Below, in pieces: positions 1 through 9,601 of a stretch of 11,083 nt of DNA. The notes beneath the pieces are model-generated. The model was not told the origin of the DNA. It made no database searches and saw nothing but the letters and a program-made list of their open reading frames with translations. Source of the stretch: Actinomycetota bacterium (lineage in GTDB: Bacteria > Actinomycetota > Acidimicrobiia > Acidimicrobiales > Ilumatobacteraceae); NCBI GenBank assembly GCA_018882725.1, contig VERK01000053.1:1-11083 (forward strand), written 5' to 3'. The position numbers and the translations under genes were made by a program. How positions within the stretch are numbered: position 1 is the first letter of the stretch; the number at the start of each line of letters is the position of its first letter.

Positions 1-2712
<2,712 letters not shown>

Positions 2713-2798
2713 GCGGAGGTCGAGCCTACCTTTCGGCCTGGTCGGACCGGGGTCCGCCCACTTGGCGCTCGACCTCGGCCACACACCAAACTTCCCTG

Positions 2799-3443
2799 GT
2801 GGCAACCATCGACACCGTCATCTTCGACCTGGGCGGTGTGCTGTCGTTGTCTGGTCGGGCCATCGACGTGGCTCGCCGCTTCCCGAGCCATCCGCCCGAG
2901 GTCGTGATGAACGTCCTGATGGGCGATTACGCGACCGACCACGACCATCCATGGCACCGGCTCGAGCGTGGAGAAATCTCGATGACCGAGTACCGCGAGG
3001 CGGTGGCTCCGCTGATCGCCGCCGCGGGATTGGTGGCCGCCGAGCCTCCGCCCGAATTCAAGAACCGAACCGGCGTGAACTTCGCCTTCGTCCGCAGTGA
3101 GCCGATGTTCGCTCTCGTCGACGATCTTCGGGCCAACGGCTTGCGCGTCGGCGTGCTCACCAACAATGTGCGCGAGTTGCGATCACGTTGGTGGGACCTC
3201 GTCGACTTCCCCAGTTTGTTCGACGACATCGTCGACAGTCACGAAGTCGGATTGCGCAAGCCGAACGCCGCGATCTATCACTTGGCTCTCGAGCGCTTGG
3301 GCGCAGCCTCCGAGCGAACCGCGTTCCTGGACGACATGTTGGTGAACGTGAACGCGGCGCGAGCGGTGGGCATGCACGGGGTGTTGGTGGAAGACGATCA
3401 GTCGGGTGCGATCGCCGCGGTGCGCGACTTGGCCGGCATCTGA
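2799..3443 (+). CDS. HAD-superfamily hydrolase (subfamily IA, YihX/epoxide-hydrolase-N type)
   Basis: Predicted cytoplasmic phosphatase-like hydrolase of 214 residues; substrate unknown. The HAD motifs are in order: motif I VIFDLGGVL with the nucleophile Asp10, motif II VGVLTNN with Thr121, motif III Lys154 in GLRKPN, and motif IV FLDD with Asp178/Asp179. The region between motifs I and II (about residues 18-100) is the alpha-helical cap. The usual second Asp of motif I (DxD) is Gly12 here; this DxG form is known in the YihX and soluble epoxide hydrolase N-domain relatives, so it need not mean loss of activity. Start: the GTG at 2799 puts motif I at the N-terminus as expected, and the next in-frame ATG (2907) would delete it. 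No clear ribosome binding site is visible. The gene is divergent from secA (86-base gap), and its last 46 bases overlap the 3' end of the convergent comF-like gene. It is the only plus-strand gene between comF and secA, so it is probably an insertion into an older block. Confidence 0.88.
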   Translation: MATIDTVIFDLGGVLSLSGRAIDVARRFPSHPPEVVMNVLMGDYATDHDHPWHRLERGEISMTEYREAVAPLIAAAGLVAAEPPPEFKNRTGVNFAFVRSEPMFALVDDLRANGLRVGVLTNNVRELRSRWWDLVDFPSLFDDIVDSHEVGLRKPNAAIYHLALERLGAASERTAFLDDMLVNVNAARAVGMHGVLVEDDQSGAIAAVRDLAGI

Positions 3444-4054
3444 CGGCGATCGGGTGTGGCGGCGGCCGCGAGTGTGGTGACATCGGCCCAACCGGCCGAA
3501 CCAAGAGCGTGAGCGGCTGCACGCAGTGTGGCTCCGGTGGTGACGACGTCGTCGATCACGAGAACGTTCATGGGAGTGCGCGTGGGGCGGGCGCGGAAGG
3601 TTGGGCCGCTCAAACGCGCTTGGCGTGAGCGACCAGTTTGCGACGGACCCGTCTCACGCACGAGCAGACACCGACACGGCAGACGGAGATCACGGGCGAC
3701 CAGCCGAGCGATCAACTCGGCCTGATCGAAACCACGACGCCGACGGCGCGGCGCCGACGTGGGAGCCCAGGTGACGACGTCGAACGTGCGACCGTCGGCA
3801 CGAACGGCCCGAGCGAGTTCGGCCGCGAGCGCGCGAGCCGCCGACTGGCGTCCGCGGAACTTGAGGTCGGACACCAACTGGCGCACGGAGCCGTCGTACA
3901 CGAGCGCGGCGTTGTGGACTGACGGCGGTGACGACGGAAGACCGCGGCAGTCGGGACACAGCCGGGTGAGCGAACCCGACCAGGTGTCGCGGTCGCGGTG
4001 GGGTTGAACCCGGAACATGTGGTGGCAGTGCGGGCAGCGCAGGGCGGTGAACAT
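3398..4054 (-). CDS. ComF-family protein (zinc ribbon plus phosphoribosyltransferase domain)
   Basis: 218 residues from the ATG at 4054. The N-terminus has two Cys pairs, CPHC (7-10) and CPDC (33-36), forming the short zinc ribbon typical of ComFC/ComF. The rest is a type-I phosphoribosyltransferase fold: RRRRRGFDQAELIARLVA at about 104-121, the QTGRSRQARL signature at about 139-148, and the PRPP-binding loop VLVIDDVVTTGATL at about 164-177. In Bacillus and Haemophilus the family is needed for DNA uptake; in many non-competent bacteria its role is unknown, so competence should not be assumed. The open frame runs further upstream, but that part is antisense to the esterase and lacks family similarity. 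The chosen ATG has a GGTGGGG stretch just upstream. The esterase ends 46 bases upstream on the same strand, so the two are probably co-transcribed. The 3' end overlaps the HAD gene by 46 bases, tail to tail. Confidence 0.9.
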   Translation of the reverse strand: MFTALRCPHCHHMFRVQPHRDRDTWSGSLTRLCPDCRGLPSSPPSVHNAALVYDGSVRQLVSDLKFRGRQSAARALAAELARAVRADGRTFDVVTWAPTSAPRRRRRGFDQAELIARLVARDLRLPCRCLLVRETGPSQTGRSRQARLSGPTFRARPTRTPMNVLVIDDVVTTGATLRAAAHALGSAGWADVTTLAAAATPDRRQMPAKSRTAAIAPD

Positions 4055-4100
4055 GTCCCCACCCGACCACAGGGGTGTGGCACCCCGTGAAACGCGCTGT

Positions 4101-5567
4101 TCAGGCGGTCCAGAGGGCGCGGAGTCGGGGTTCGGGGTCGGCGATCTCCTCGCACTGCACATCGAAGCGCCACGTGCGCCGGCTCTCCAGGTCGTACGGC
4201 GACCACGCCACGCTTCCGTCAGTCGCGAACGACAACACCTGTGCGGCCACCTGATCGGCCACGACCGCCCGATCGGCGCCGTCGCCCGTGAACAACTCCA
4301 CGCCGGGCTGATCGAGATTGTGGAACGTGAACGGAATGTCGATCGCATGACACGACCCGAGAACTCCACCGAACGCCGGGCTGGCCCACGTGAACCAATA
4401 CATGTGCGTCGGCGTCCCCGCCTTCGCGCGCTTCTCGGCCAGACGAATCGCACGCTGTCGGAATCCCTCGTCGGTCTGTGCCGCCATCACCAACTGCGCA
4501 TCGGTCTCACCGGGACGATGTTCGCGATACAACTCGATGGCCTCGTCGACTCGGTTGGGCAACATGCCCGAGAAGAACTTGCGCATCTTGGTGTCGTCCA
4601 TCGACGCCGCATCGGGAGAGAACGCCCCGAACAAACGATTCTCGTCACGCGTTGTTCCGACCACCAGGTGGGCCGGATGGTCAGCCGCTGCACTCACGAT
4701 TTCCCGAGGCAACCCGGCACCCGGCCAGGTGGGTGCGAAGTAATCGAACGCCCGGCCGTTCTCGGCCACCACTGCTGCTTGCGCGGCGAGAAGTTGATCG
4801 CTCGTCAACGCACGAAGGTCGTCATCGTGAGCGACACCAGCGGCCTGAAGGAACTTCGCAGCCAACTCATCACCGCGCTCCGCGTTTCGGTACTGACCGA
4901 TCGACGGGCTCATCGACCACACCTTGTGGAACAATCCGGCCGACAACGGTGATGCCATCAGCGCAACCACGCTCGATCCGCCGGCCGACTCACCGAAGAT
5001 CGTGACATTGCTCGGATCGCCGCCGAATGATGCGATGTGTTTCTGCACCCAGCGCAACGCTTCGATCTGATCGAGGAGTCCAAGGTTGTTGTCGCGGAAG
5101 AATCCGAACACGCCGAGCCGGTAGTTGATCGACACCACGACCACATCGCCACGACGCGCCAAAGACGACCCGTCGTACCACGGGGTCGACCCTGAGCCGT
5201 TGACATATGCCCCACCATGGATCCAGACCAGCACCGGTCGAGGCGTCGCCATCCCACCCACGGTCGACGGCGGGACGAACACCCCGAGGCTGAGGCAGTC
5301 CTCGTCCATGGGAGGCAGGGCCGCACCCATGGTGGATTCGAGGAGGCCGGGCGCCTGCGGGCAGATGGGGCCGTGGCGGGTGGCATCCCGCTCCCCGTCC
5401 CACGGAGCCTCGGGAATCGCCGGGGCGAACCGATCGGCTCGCGCGTAGCGAAGGCCCAGGAAGGCCCCGGTGCCATCAGGTCGGGCCACACCCTTCACCA
5501 GCCCCGATGGGGTGTCGAGAAGGAGGGACGAGGTCGTGGGCGCGTCGAAGGACGAAATCTGAGTCAC
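4101..5567 (-). CDS. Type-B carboxylesterase (para-nitrobenzyl esterase/cholinesterase family)
   Basis: Alpha/beta-hydrolase of about 488 residues that should hydrolyse carboxylic esters; no signal peptide, so probably cytoplasmic. Visible family marks: DTPSGLVKG near the N-terminus, FLGLRYA, EDCLSLGVFVP, the oxyanion-hole WIHGGAYVNGSG (about 115-126), the nucleophile elbow FGESAGG with Ser194, the acidic member Glu309 in TTRDENRLFG, and His407 in GSCHAIDIPF. All catalytic residues are present. The frame stays open up to an ATG at 5693, but that start lies in the regulatory region of the divergent lipoprotein gene. The GTG at 5567 places about 14 residues before the first conserved strand, as is usual in the family; no good ribosome binding site is seen, so the start is uncertain (a GTG at about 5642 is another option). 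Natural substrate unknown. Confidence 0.93.
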   Translation of the reverse strand: MTQISSFDAPTTSSLLLDTPSGLVKGVARPDGTGAFLGLRYARADRFAPAIPEAPWDGERDATRHGPICPQAPGLLESTMGAALPPMDEDCLSLGVFVPPSTVGGMATPRPVLVWIHGGAYVNGSGSTPWYDGSSLARRGDVVVVSINYRLGVFGFFRDNNLGLLDQIEALRWVQKHIASFGGDPSNVTIFGESAGGSSVVALMASPLSAGLFHKVWSMSPSIGQYRNAERGDELAAKFLQAAGVAHDDDLRALTSDQLLAAQAAVVAENGRAFDYFAPTWPGAGLPREIVSAAADHPAHLVVGTTRDENRLFGAFSPDAASMDDTKMRKFFSGMLPNRVDEAIELYREHRPGETDAQLVMAAQTDEGFRQRAIRLAEKRAKAGTPTHMYWFTWASPAFGGVLGSCHAIDIPFTFHNLDQPGVELFTGDGADRAVVADQVAAQVLSFATDGSVAWSPYDLESRRTWRFDVQCEEIADPEPRLRALWTA

Positions 5568-5749
5568 CGGCGAACAGTAATCCGCAACAAAAGTGCCAGG
5601 TTCGCTCGGCCCCGATCTCTCGACCCGTGAGGTGAGCACCGTGCCCGCTTCTTGACGAGCCCTAATCGAATGGAGTTCTAATGGTTGATACATTCCCCAA
5701 GGCGGCCCGACGGGACAGACCCGTGGCCGCGAAGAGAGCGAGGGGGACC
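5568..5749. promoter_or_regulatory. Divergent intergenic region with weak promoter-like and RBS signals
   Basis: Divergent gap between the esterase (minus) and the giant lipoprotein gene (plus), so it should hold promoters for both. On the plus strand TTGACG (5652-5657) and TCTAAT (5677-5682) resemble -35 and -10 boxes, but the 19-base spacer is longer than the optimal 17. A run AGGGGG (5741-5746) lies just before the ATG at 5750 and is a plausible ribosome binding site. A second possible start, ATG at 5681, has GGAG (5672-5675) five bases upstream. It would overlap the proposed -10 box, so both readings cannot be right. I see no convincing minus-strand promoter of the housekeeping type. Confidence 0.35.
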
Positions 5750-8700
5750 ATGCGTCGCATCTGGTCGGCCACGATCATGGCCGGAATTCTGTTGATCGGC
5801 GCCGCGTGTAGCGGCGGAGACAAGGACAGCGAGAGTTCGAGTGGCGGCGGGCGCAAGTTGTTCCAGCCCGCCGGCGTGGTGGGTCCCGACTCCTTCGCCC
5901 CCACCTTCGAACTCACCCAGTACGACGTCGATCTGTCGGCGCTGTCGGATGGGACGGTCGACGGCTCGGCCCCGGGCCTATACGCCGGCCGCACCTACGG
6001 CGGTACCGGTACGAACATCTGCGACATCGAAGCGATGATCCGCTTCCTCACCTATTACGAAGACCGCGGGCGCGCCTGGGCCGGCGTGCAGGGAATCACG
6101 TTCGAAGAACTTCCCGACTATCTGCGCAGCCTCACCCCCGTGTACGCGTTGCAGAACTTGAACGTGCAGATGTTCGGATTCAAGAACGATCAGGCGTACG
6201 GCTACGACGCGGTGATCGCGGCCGGAACGGCCATCCTCATCGACGATCAGGGCATGCCGCGCGCTCGCTGCGCCTGCGGCAATCCGCTGCTCGCGCCGAG
6301 CGAAGAACAACCCACCGAGGATTCGGTGCCGCCCGGCGACTCGAGCCCCGACATCACCACGGCCGAAGACCCGCCGAGCTCCGACGTACCCGGTGACCAG
6401 CCCGGCGGCGGTGACCAGCCCGGTGGCGGTGACCAGCCCGGTGGCGGTGACCAGCCCGGTGGCGGTGACCAGCCCGGTGGCGACCCGGTGTGTCCGGAGG
6501 AATTCGAAGGCAATGAGTTCGTCGACGCCAACGGCGTCCTATGGAAGTGGGTCGACGGAAACGGCGACCCGGCCGACTCCGATCATGGCGCTCACTGGTA
6601 CGACGCCGCGACCGACACGTACAAGTCGACACAAGAACTCGACGAAGCCTTCGTCAACTGTCCCGGCCCGAACGATCAGCCTGGTGGCGGACAGCCCGCT
6701 TGCCCCGAACTGCTCGTGGCCGGCTGGACCGACTACGGCGCACCGAACGGCGACGTGTGGCATTACGACCAAGCACTCGGCGCCTGGATCAACCTCACTG
6801 ACCCGGCCGCAGCTCCGATCGACAGCGTGGTCGACCTTCCCGGTTGGCGTGACAACTGCGACGACGGCCGTCAACGACAAGTCGACCCGGTGTGTCCGCA
6901 ACTCCTCATCGGCGGTGGCTGGACTCCGTATCTCGACATCAACGGTGACGAATGGCAGTTCGACCCGGCCAACAACTGGTGGAAGAACGTCACGGCCAAT
7001 CCCACTCCCGATCCGGTCACCGACATGAACCTCATGCCGGGCTGGACCGAGTTGTGCGGCGAGGATCAGCCTCGTCAGCCGATCGACGAATGCCCGCCGA
7101 ACAAGGCCAACGTGGGCGACATCTGGAATGCCCCCGACGGCCGCAAGTGGCAGTTGTGGCTCGATGGCCCCGCACTCGTGTGGGACGAACTCACCACGCC
7201 TGATCTTCAAGAAGGTGTCCCCTACGCCGATCTTGTGATCCTCTACAACTGTGCTCCTCCCTTCGAGGAGGGCCAGCCCGAATGCCCGCCGTCCAAGCCG
7301 ATCGCCGGACAGACGTGGATCGACACCCTCGGCAACACCTGGACGTTCGACAACCACACCGGTGGCGTCTACGGCTGGGACAACGCCACGACCGCCGACG
7401 TCGAGTTGATCAAGACGGAACTTCTCCCCAATCAGCCCGACGGGTGTGGACCAGAAGTGTTCGAGGACCCGTGCCCCGAACTCCAGCCGCGCCCCGGTGC
7501 GGTCTGGGTGAACCCGAACAACGGTGACGTCTGGACGTGGGTGTTCGAACAAGGCCTGTGGGTCAACGACTCCGATCCGACGCAGCCCGCGATCACCAAC
7601 ACCGCATTGTTGCCCGGTTATCGCGAGACGTGCATGCCCCCGTGTCCGCCCATCAACATCGGCCCGGGCGAGCAGGCGCACTGGATCGACCCGTTCACCG
7701 GAACCCTGTGGGTCTGGTCCGAAGGTCAGTGGGTCAACACCGACGACAAGTCGCAGACCCTGGCATCGACATCCGATCTTCCGGGCTGGATGAACCTCTG
7801 CGCGCCGCCGTGTCTTCCCGGTATCGGGGTTCCGGAGAACAGTTTCGTTCTCGACGACGAGGGGCAGCCCGAGTCGAACCCCGACGCCAACGATCAGAGC
7901 GGTGACGATGCCGACAAGGCGGTCACGGTCGAACCCGCCAAGGGCGACATCGAGATCGCTCCGATCAACGAAGACCTCGTCGACGGAACCAAGGCTCCGC
8001 TCGACCTGTGCAACCCCGAAGGCTGCATCGAACCGAACGCCACGCCCGAGATCGGACACGTGTACACCGACAACCGCGGTGTGCGTTGGACCTACGTGGC
8101 CGACAACGTGTGGCAGTCAGAATCCGGCGAGGTGGTCGACAACGCCCTCCTCATTCCGGGTTATCGCGAGAACTGCTTGCCCGATGACGATCCGTCGGAC
8201 GATCCGTGTCCTCCCGAGTTCGAGAACGCCAAGTACGTCGACTCGAACGGAGTTCTCTGGACCTGGGTCGGCGGCAACTCCGACCCAGCCGAATCCGATC
8301 ACGGTCGTCGTTGGTACTCGGAAGCGAGTGGCTCGCCCGAGTATCGCGCGACGATCGAACTCGAGACGTACTTCGATGACTGCCCGCCGCCCACCGATCC
8401 CGAGATCGTGCCGCTGGCATCGTCCATCGATGTCGACGTTCGCGTACAAGGACCGGTCTGCGTCGGCGACACCGTGCAAGTCGTGATGTTCGCCGTGCCG
8501 TCCGAAGGTGAACGGATCACCGAGTACAAGATCACGGTCAACGACGAGGGCGACGGCTCGAATCAGGAGAACGCAACGACGTTCACCGACTCGTTCGTCC
8601 CCGATGCCGTGGGTGAGTACAAGGTTCTCGGAATCGCCGCTGATTCGAGTGGCAAGTCCGGTCAGGACACCGAGTTCGTGAAGGCCATCGATTGTGCCGA

Positions 8701-9577
8701 CCCGCAAGATCAGGGTCAGCCGAGCGACGGGGGCACGACGACCACGGCTGCTCCGGCCCCAACGACCACAACGGTGGCCCCCAAGCCCACGACAACCGTC
8801 GCCAAGACCAACAATCCGCCCAAGATCACACTGAGCACCAAGTCACCGTGTGTCGAGGCCGGATCGGAAGGTCCCACCAAGGTGAGCGTGACCGTCACCG
8901 TCAGTGACGCCGACGGCGACACCGTGGCCGTGGTTGTGAAGGGTTCGTCCCCCAATCGCACGATTCCGTCGCAGAGCACTCAGGTGGTCGGTTCCGGCTC
9001 GGGCACCTACTCGTTCACCGTCGACTTCAGCGATCGCGGCACCACCATCACCATCGATGGCCAAGCCGATGATGGCAAAGCGAAGTCGAATGCGAGCCTC
9101 AGCATCAGGGTGACGAACCCCGGTGGATGTGGCCAGAGCACGACGACGGCCACGACGACAACCGCAGCCCCGAAGGCAACGACCACGACAACGGCAGCCC
9201 CGAAGGCAACGACCACGACAACGGCAGCCCCGAAGGCGACCACGACCACGACCGCAGCACCGAAAACTTCGACGACGACGGCCGCGCAGAACACGCCAGG
9301 GCAGTTGTCTCTCACCTCGAAGTGCGTCCAGATCGGACCTCAGGGTTCGGGCACGGTCACGTTCACGGTCTCCGACGCGGATGGCCTGAAGAGTTGGTCG
9401 ATTTCCCAGCCGAACGTGACCCTCAAGGTTTCCTTGAGCGCCGACGGCAAGACGGGCCAGTTCGCCGCCAGCCCCGTCATCAAGGACGACATGGGCAAGT
9501 CCTGGATCATCAGCGTGGTGGACGGCAAGGGAGTGCCCGGTCAGTATCAGCTGATCGTTCCCGCGATCTGCGGCTGA
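5750..9577 (+). CDS. Giant modular cell-surface lipoprotein: DUF6777-like head, nine Cys-bracketed Trp-rich modules, three beta-sandwich-like domains
   Basis: 1275 residues; I recognise no full-length family. Order of parts: (a) residues 1-20, a signal peptide with basic start, hydrophobic core and lipobox ending GAAC, so Cys20 should be lipidated and the protein anchored outside the membrane; (b) about 38-183, a globular head with AGVVGPDSFAPTF, GLYAG, AWAGVQGI, YLRSLTPVY and RARCACGNPL, matching my memory of actinobacterial DUF6777; (c) an acidic Pro-rich hinge ending in five GDQPGG repeats; (d) residues 248-878, nine modules of 51-59 residues each starting with Cys (mostly CP) and ending with Cys, with a core pattern W-x-D-x-x-G-x-x-W-x-W and a late PGW/PGY; (e) about 885-978, 1021-1127 and 1184-1275, three beta-rich Ig/cadherin-like domains containing VSDADGD and VSDADG, separated by Thr/Ala/Pro linkers. 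There is no sortase motif and no enzyme motif, so a binding, adhesion or stalk role is inferred. Start: ATG 5750 gives a compact lipoprotein signal; ATG 5681 would add 23 mostly basic residues. A strong hairpin lies 24 bases after the stop. Confidence 0.9.
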   Translation: MRRIWSATIMAGILLIGAACSGGDKDSESSSGGGRKLFQPAGVVGPDSFAPTFELTQYDVDLSALSDGTVDGSAPGLYAGRTYGGTGTNICDIEAMIRFLTYYEDRGRAWAGVQGITFEELPDYLRSLTPVYALQNLNVQMFGFKNDQAYGYDAVIAAGTAILIDDQGMPRARCACGNPLLAPSEEQPTEDSVPPGDSSPDITTAEDPPSSDVPGDQPGGGDQPGGGDQPGGGDQPGGGDQPGGDPVCPEEFEGNEFVDANGVLWKWVDGNGDPADSDHGAHWYDAATDTYKSTQELDEAFVNCPGPNDQPGGGQPACPELLVAGWTDYGAPNGDVWHYDQALGAWINLTDPAAAPIDSVVDLPGWRDNCDDGRQRQVDPVCPQLLIGGGWTPYLDINGDEWQFDPANNWWKNVTANPTPDPVTDMNLMPGWTELCGEDQPRQPIDECPPNKANVGDIWNAPDGRKWQLWLDGPALVWDELTTPDLQEGVPYADLVILYNCAPPFEEGQPECPPSKPIAGQTWIDTLGNTWTFDNHTGGVYGWDNATTADVELIKTELLPNQPDGCGPEVFEDPCPELQPRPGAVWVNPNNGDVWTWVFEQGLWVNDSDPTQPAITNTALLPGYRETCMPPCPPINIGPGEQAHWIDPFTGTLWVWSEGQWVNTDDKSQTLASTSDLPGWMNLCAPPCLPGIGVPENSFVLDDEGQPESNPDANDQSGDDADKAVTVEPAKGDIEIAPINEDLVDGTKAPLDLCNPEGCIEPNATPEIGHVYTDNRGVRWTYVADNVWQSESGEVVDNALLIPGYRENCLPDDDPSDDPCPPEFENAKYVDSNGVLWTWVGGNSDPAESDHGRRWYSEASGSPEYRATIELETYFDDCPPPTDPEIVPLASSIDVDVRVQGPVCVGDTVQVVMFAVPSEGERITEYKITVNDEGDGSNQENATTFTDSFVPDAVGEYKVLGIAADSSGKSGQDTEFVKAIDCADPQDQGQPSDGGTTTTAAPAPTTTTVAPKPTTTVAKTNNPPKITLSTKSPCVEAGSEGPTKVSVTVTVSDADGDTVAVVVKGSSPNRTIPSQSTQVVGSGSGTYSFTVDFSDRGTTITIDGQADDGKAKSNASLSIRVTNPGGCGQSTTTATTTTAAPKATTTTTAAPKATTTTTAAPKATTTTTAAPKTSTTTAAQNTPGQLSLTSKCVQIGPQGSGTVTFTVSDADGLKSWSISQPNVTLKVSLSADGKTGQFAASPVIKDDMGKSWIISVVDGKGVPGQYQLIVPAICG
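5861..6298 (+). other. DUF6777-like domain in the lipoprotein head
   Basis: Residues about 38-183 of the lipoprotein. The features are GPDSFAPTF near the start, APGLYAGRTYGGTGTNICD with one Cys, a helical stretch with AWAGVQGITFEELPDYLRSL, and the closing AILIDDQGMPRARCACGNPL with a CAC pair. This succession fits the DUF6777 domain of actinobacterial lipoproteins as I remember it; function is unknown. The three Cys could form one disulfide plus one free thiol. A profile search is needed to confirm the family name. Confidence 0.6.
6392..6481 (+). repeat. 18-bp in-frame tandem repeat, five copies, encoding GDQPGG
   Basis: Unit GGTGACCAGCCCGGTGGC repeated five times without interruption. Copies two to five are identical and the first differs by one base (C for T in the Gly codon). 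It encodes a flexible hinge between the DUF6777-like head and the first Cys-bracketed module. A degenerate further copy, DQPGGG, occurs between modules 1 and 2 at about 6674-6691. Near-perfect nucleotide identity suggests recent slippage or expansion. Confidence 0.95.
6491..8383 (+). repeat. Array of nine degenerate Cys-bracketed Trp-rich protein modules
   Basis: Cys-to-Cys limits: 6491-6661, 6701-6859, 6893-7057, 7091-7252, 7283-7447, 7472-7633, 7643-7801, 8024-8176 and 8207-8383. Each spans 51-59 codons and is joined to the next by short acidic/Pro/Gln linkers, except for a long acidic linker between the seventh and eighth. The shared pattern is first Cys (mostly CP), about 10 residues, W/Y-x-D, NG or DG, W-x-W/F, W-x-N/D, then LPGW or LPGY and a final Cys. 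Modules 1 and 9 form a separate subtype with NGVLW and a DP-A-x-SDHG insertion, and lack the PGW ending. The copies are diverged at the DNA level, so the array is old. The paired Cys probably close a disulfide in each module. Confidence 0.85.
8733..8811 (+). repeat. Thr/Ala/Pro-rich linker in the lipoprotein
   Basis: Low-complexity coding segment of TTTTAAPAP and TTTTVAPKP type between the first and second beta-sandwich-like domains. Such linkers are common in secreted actinobacterial proteins and are often O-glycosylated; glycosylation here is inference. Confidence 0.75.
9136..9294 (+). repeat. Thr-rich linker with 30-bp tandem repeat encoding AAPKATTTTT
   Basis: The unit beginning GCAGCCCCGAAGGCAACGAC is repeated at 9164, 9194 and 9224, with a degraded fourth partial copy from 9254. 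The first two 30-base copies are identical. It joins the second and third beta-sandwich-like domains. The high DNA identity points to recent duplication, in contrast to the diverged Trp-rich modules. Confidence 0.85.
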
Positions 9578-9601
9578 CCTCGATCAGTCCGAGAAGTGGT
9601 G

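Noticed and set aside
2743..2756. Small hairpin CGGAC-CGGG-GTCCG between secA and the HAD gene
   Set aside because: Only five base pairs in GC-rich DNA with no U tract; too weak to call a regulatory element.
4055..4453. N-terminal extension of the comF-like gene up to 4453
   Set aside because: The extra residues lie inside the esterase gene in another frame and are Arg-rich without family similarity. The zinc-ribbon Cys start right after the ATG at 4054.
4017..4952. 311-residue plus-strand frame opposite the esterase and the comF start
   Set aside because: The opposite frame carries all catalytic motifs of a carboxylesterase; this one has none.
5584..5598. Minus-strand match to a sigma-54 promoter (TGGCAC, then TTGC, with GG-N10-GC spacing) just upstream of the esterase GTG
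   Set aside because: Spacing and bases fit the -24/-12 consensus, but actinobacteria generally lack RpoN and the predicted transcript start would be only a few bases from the start codon. Treated as chance unless an rpoN gene is found.
6392..6481. Tandem direct repeats as a possible CRISPR array
   Set aside because: Units are contiguous without spacers and in frame within a coding sequence, so they are protein repeats.
6539..8059. 506-residue minus-strand open frame opposite the lipoprotein modules
   Set aside because: Lies wholly inside the coding sequence of the Trp-rich array and has no recognisable domain. The repeats make antisense stops rare, so it is a shadow.
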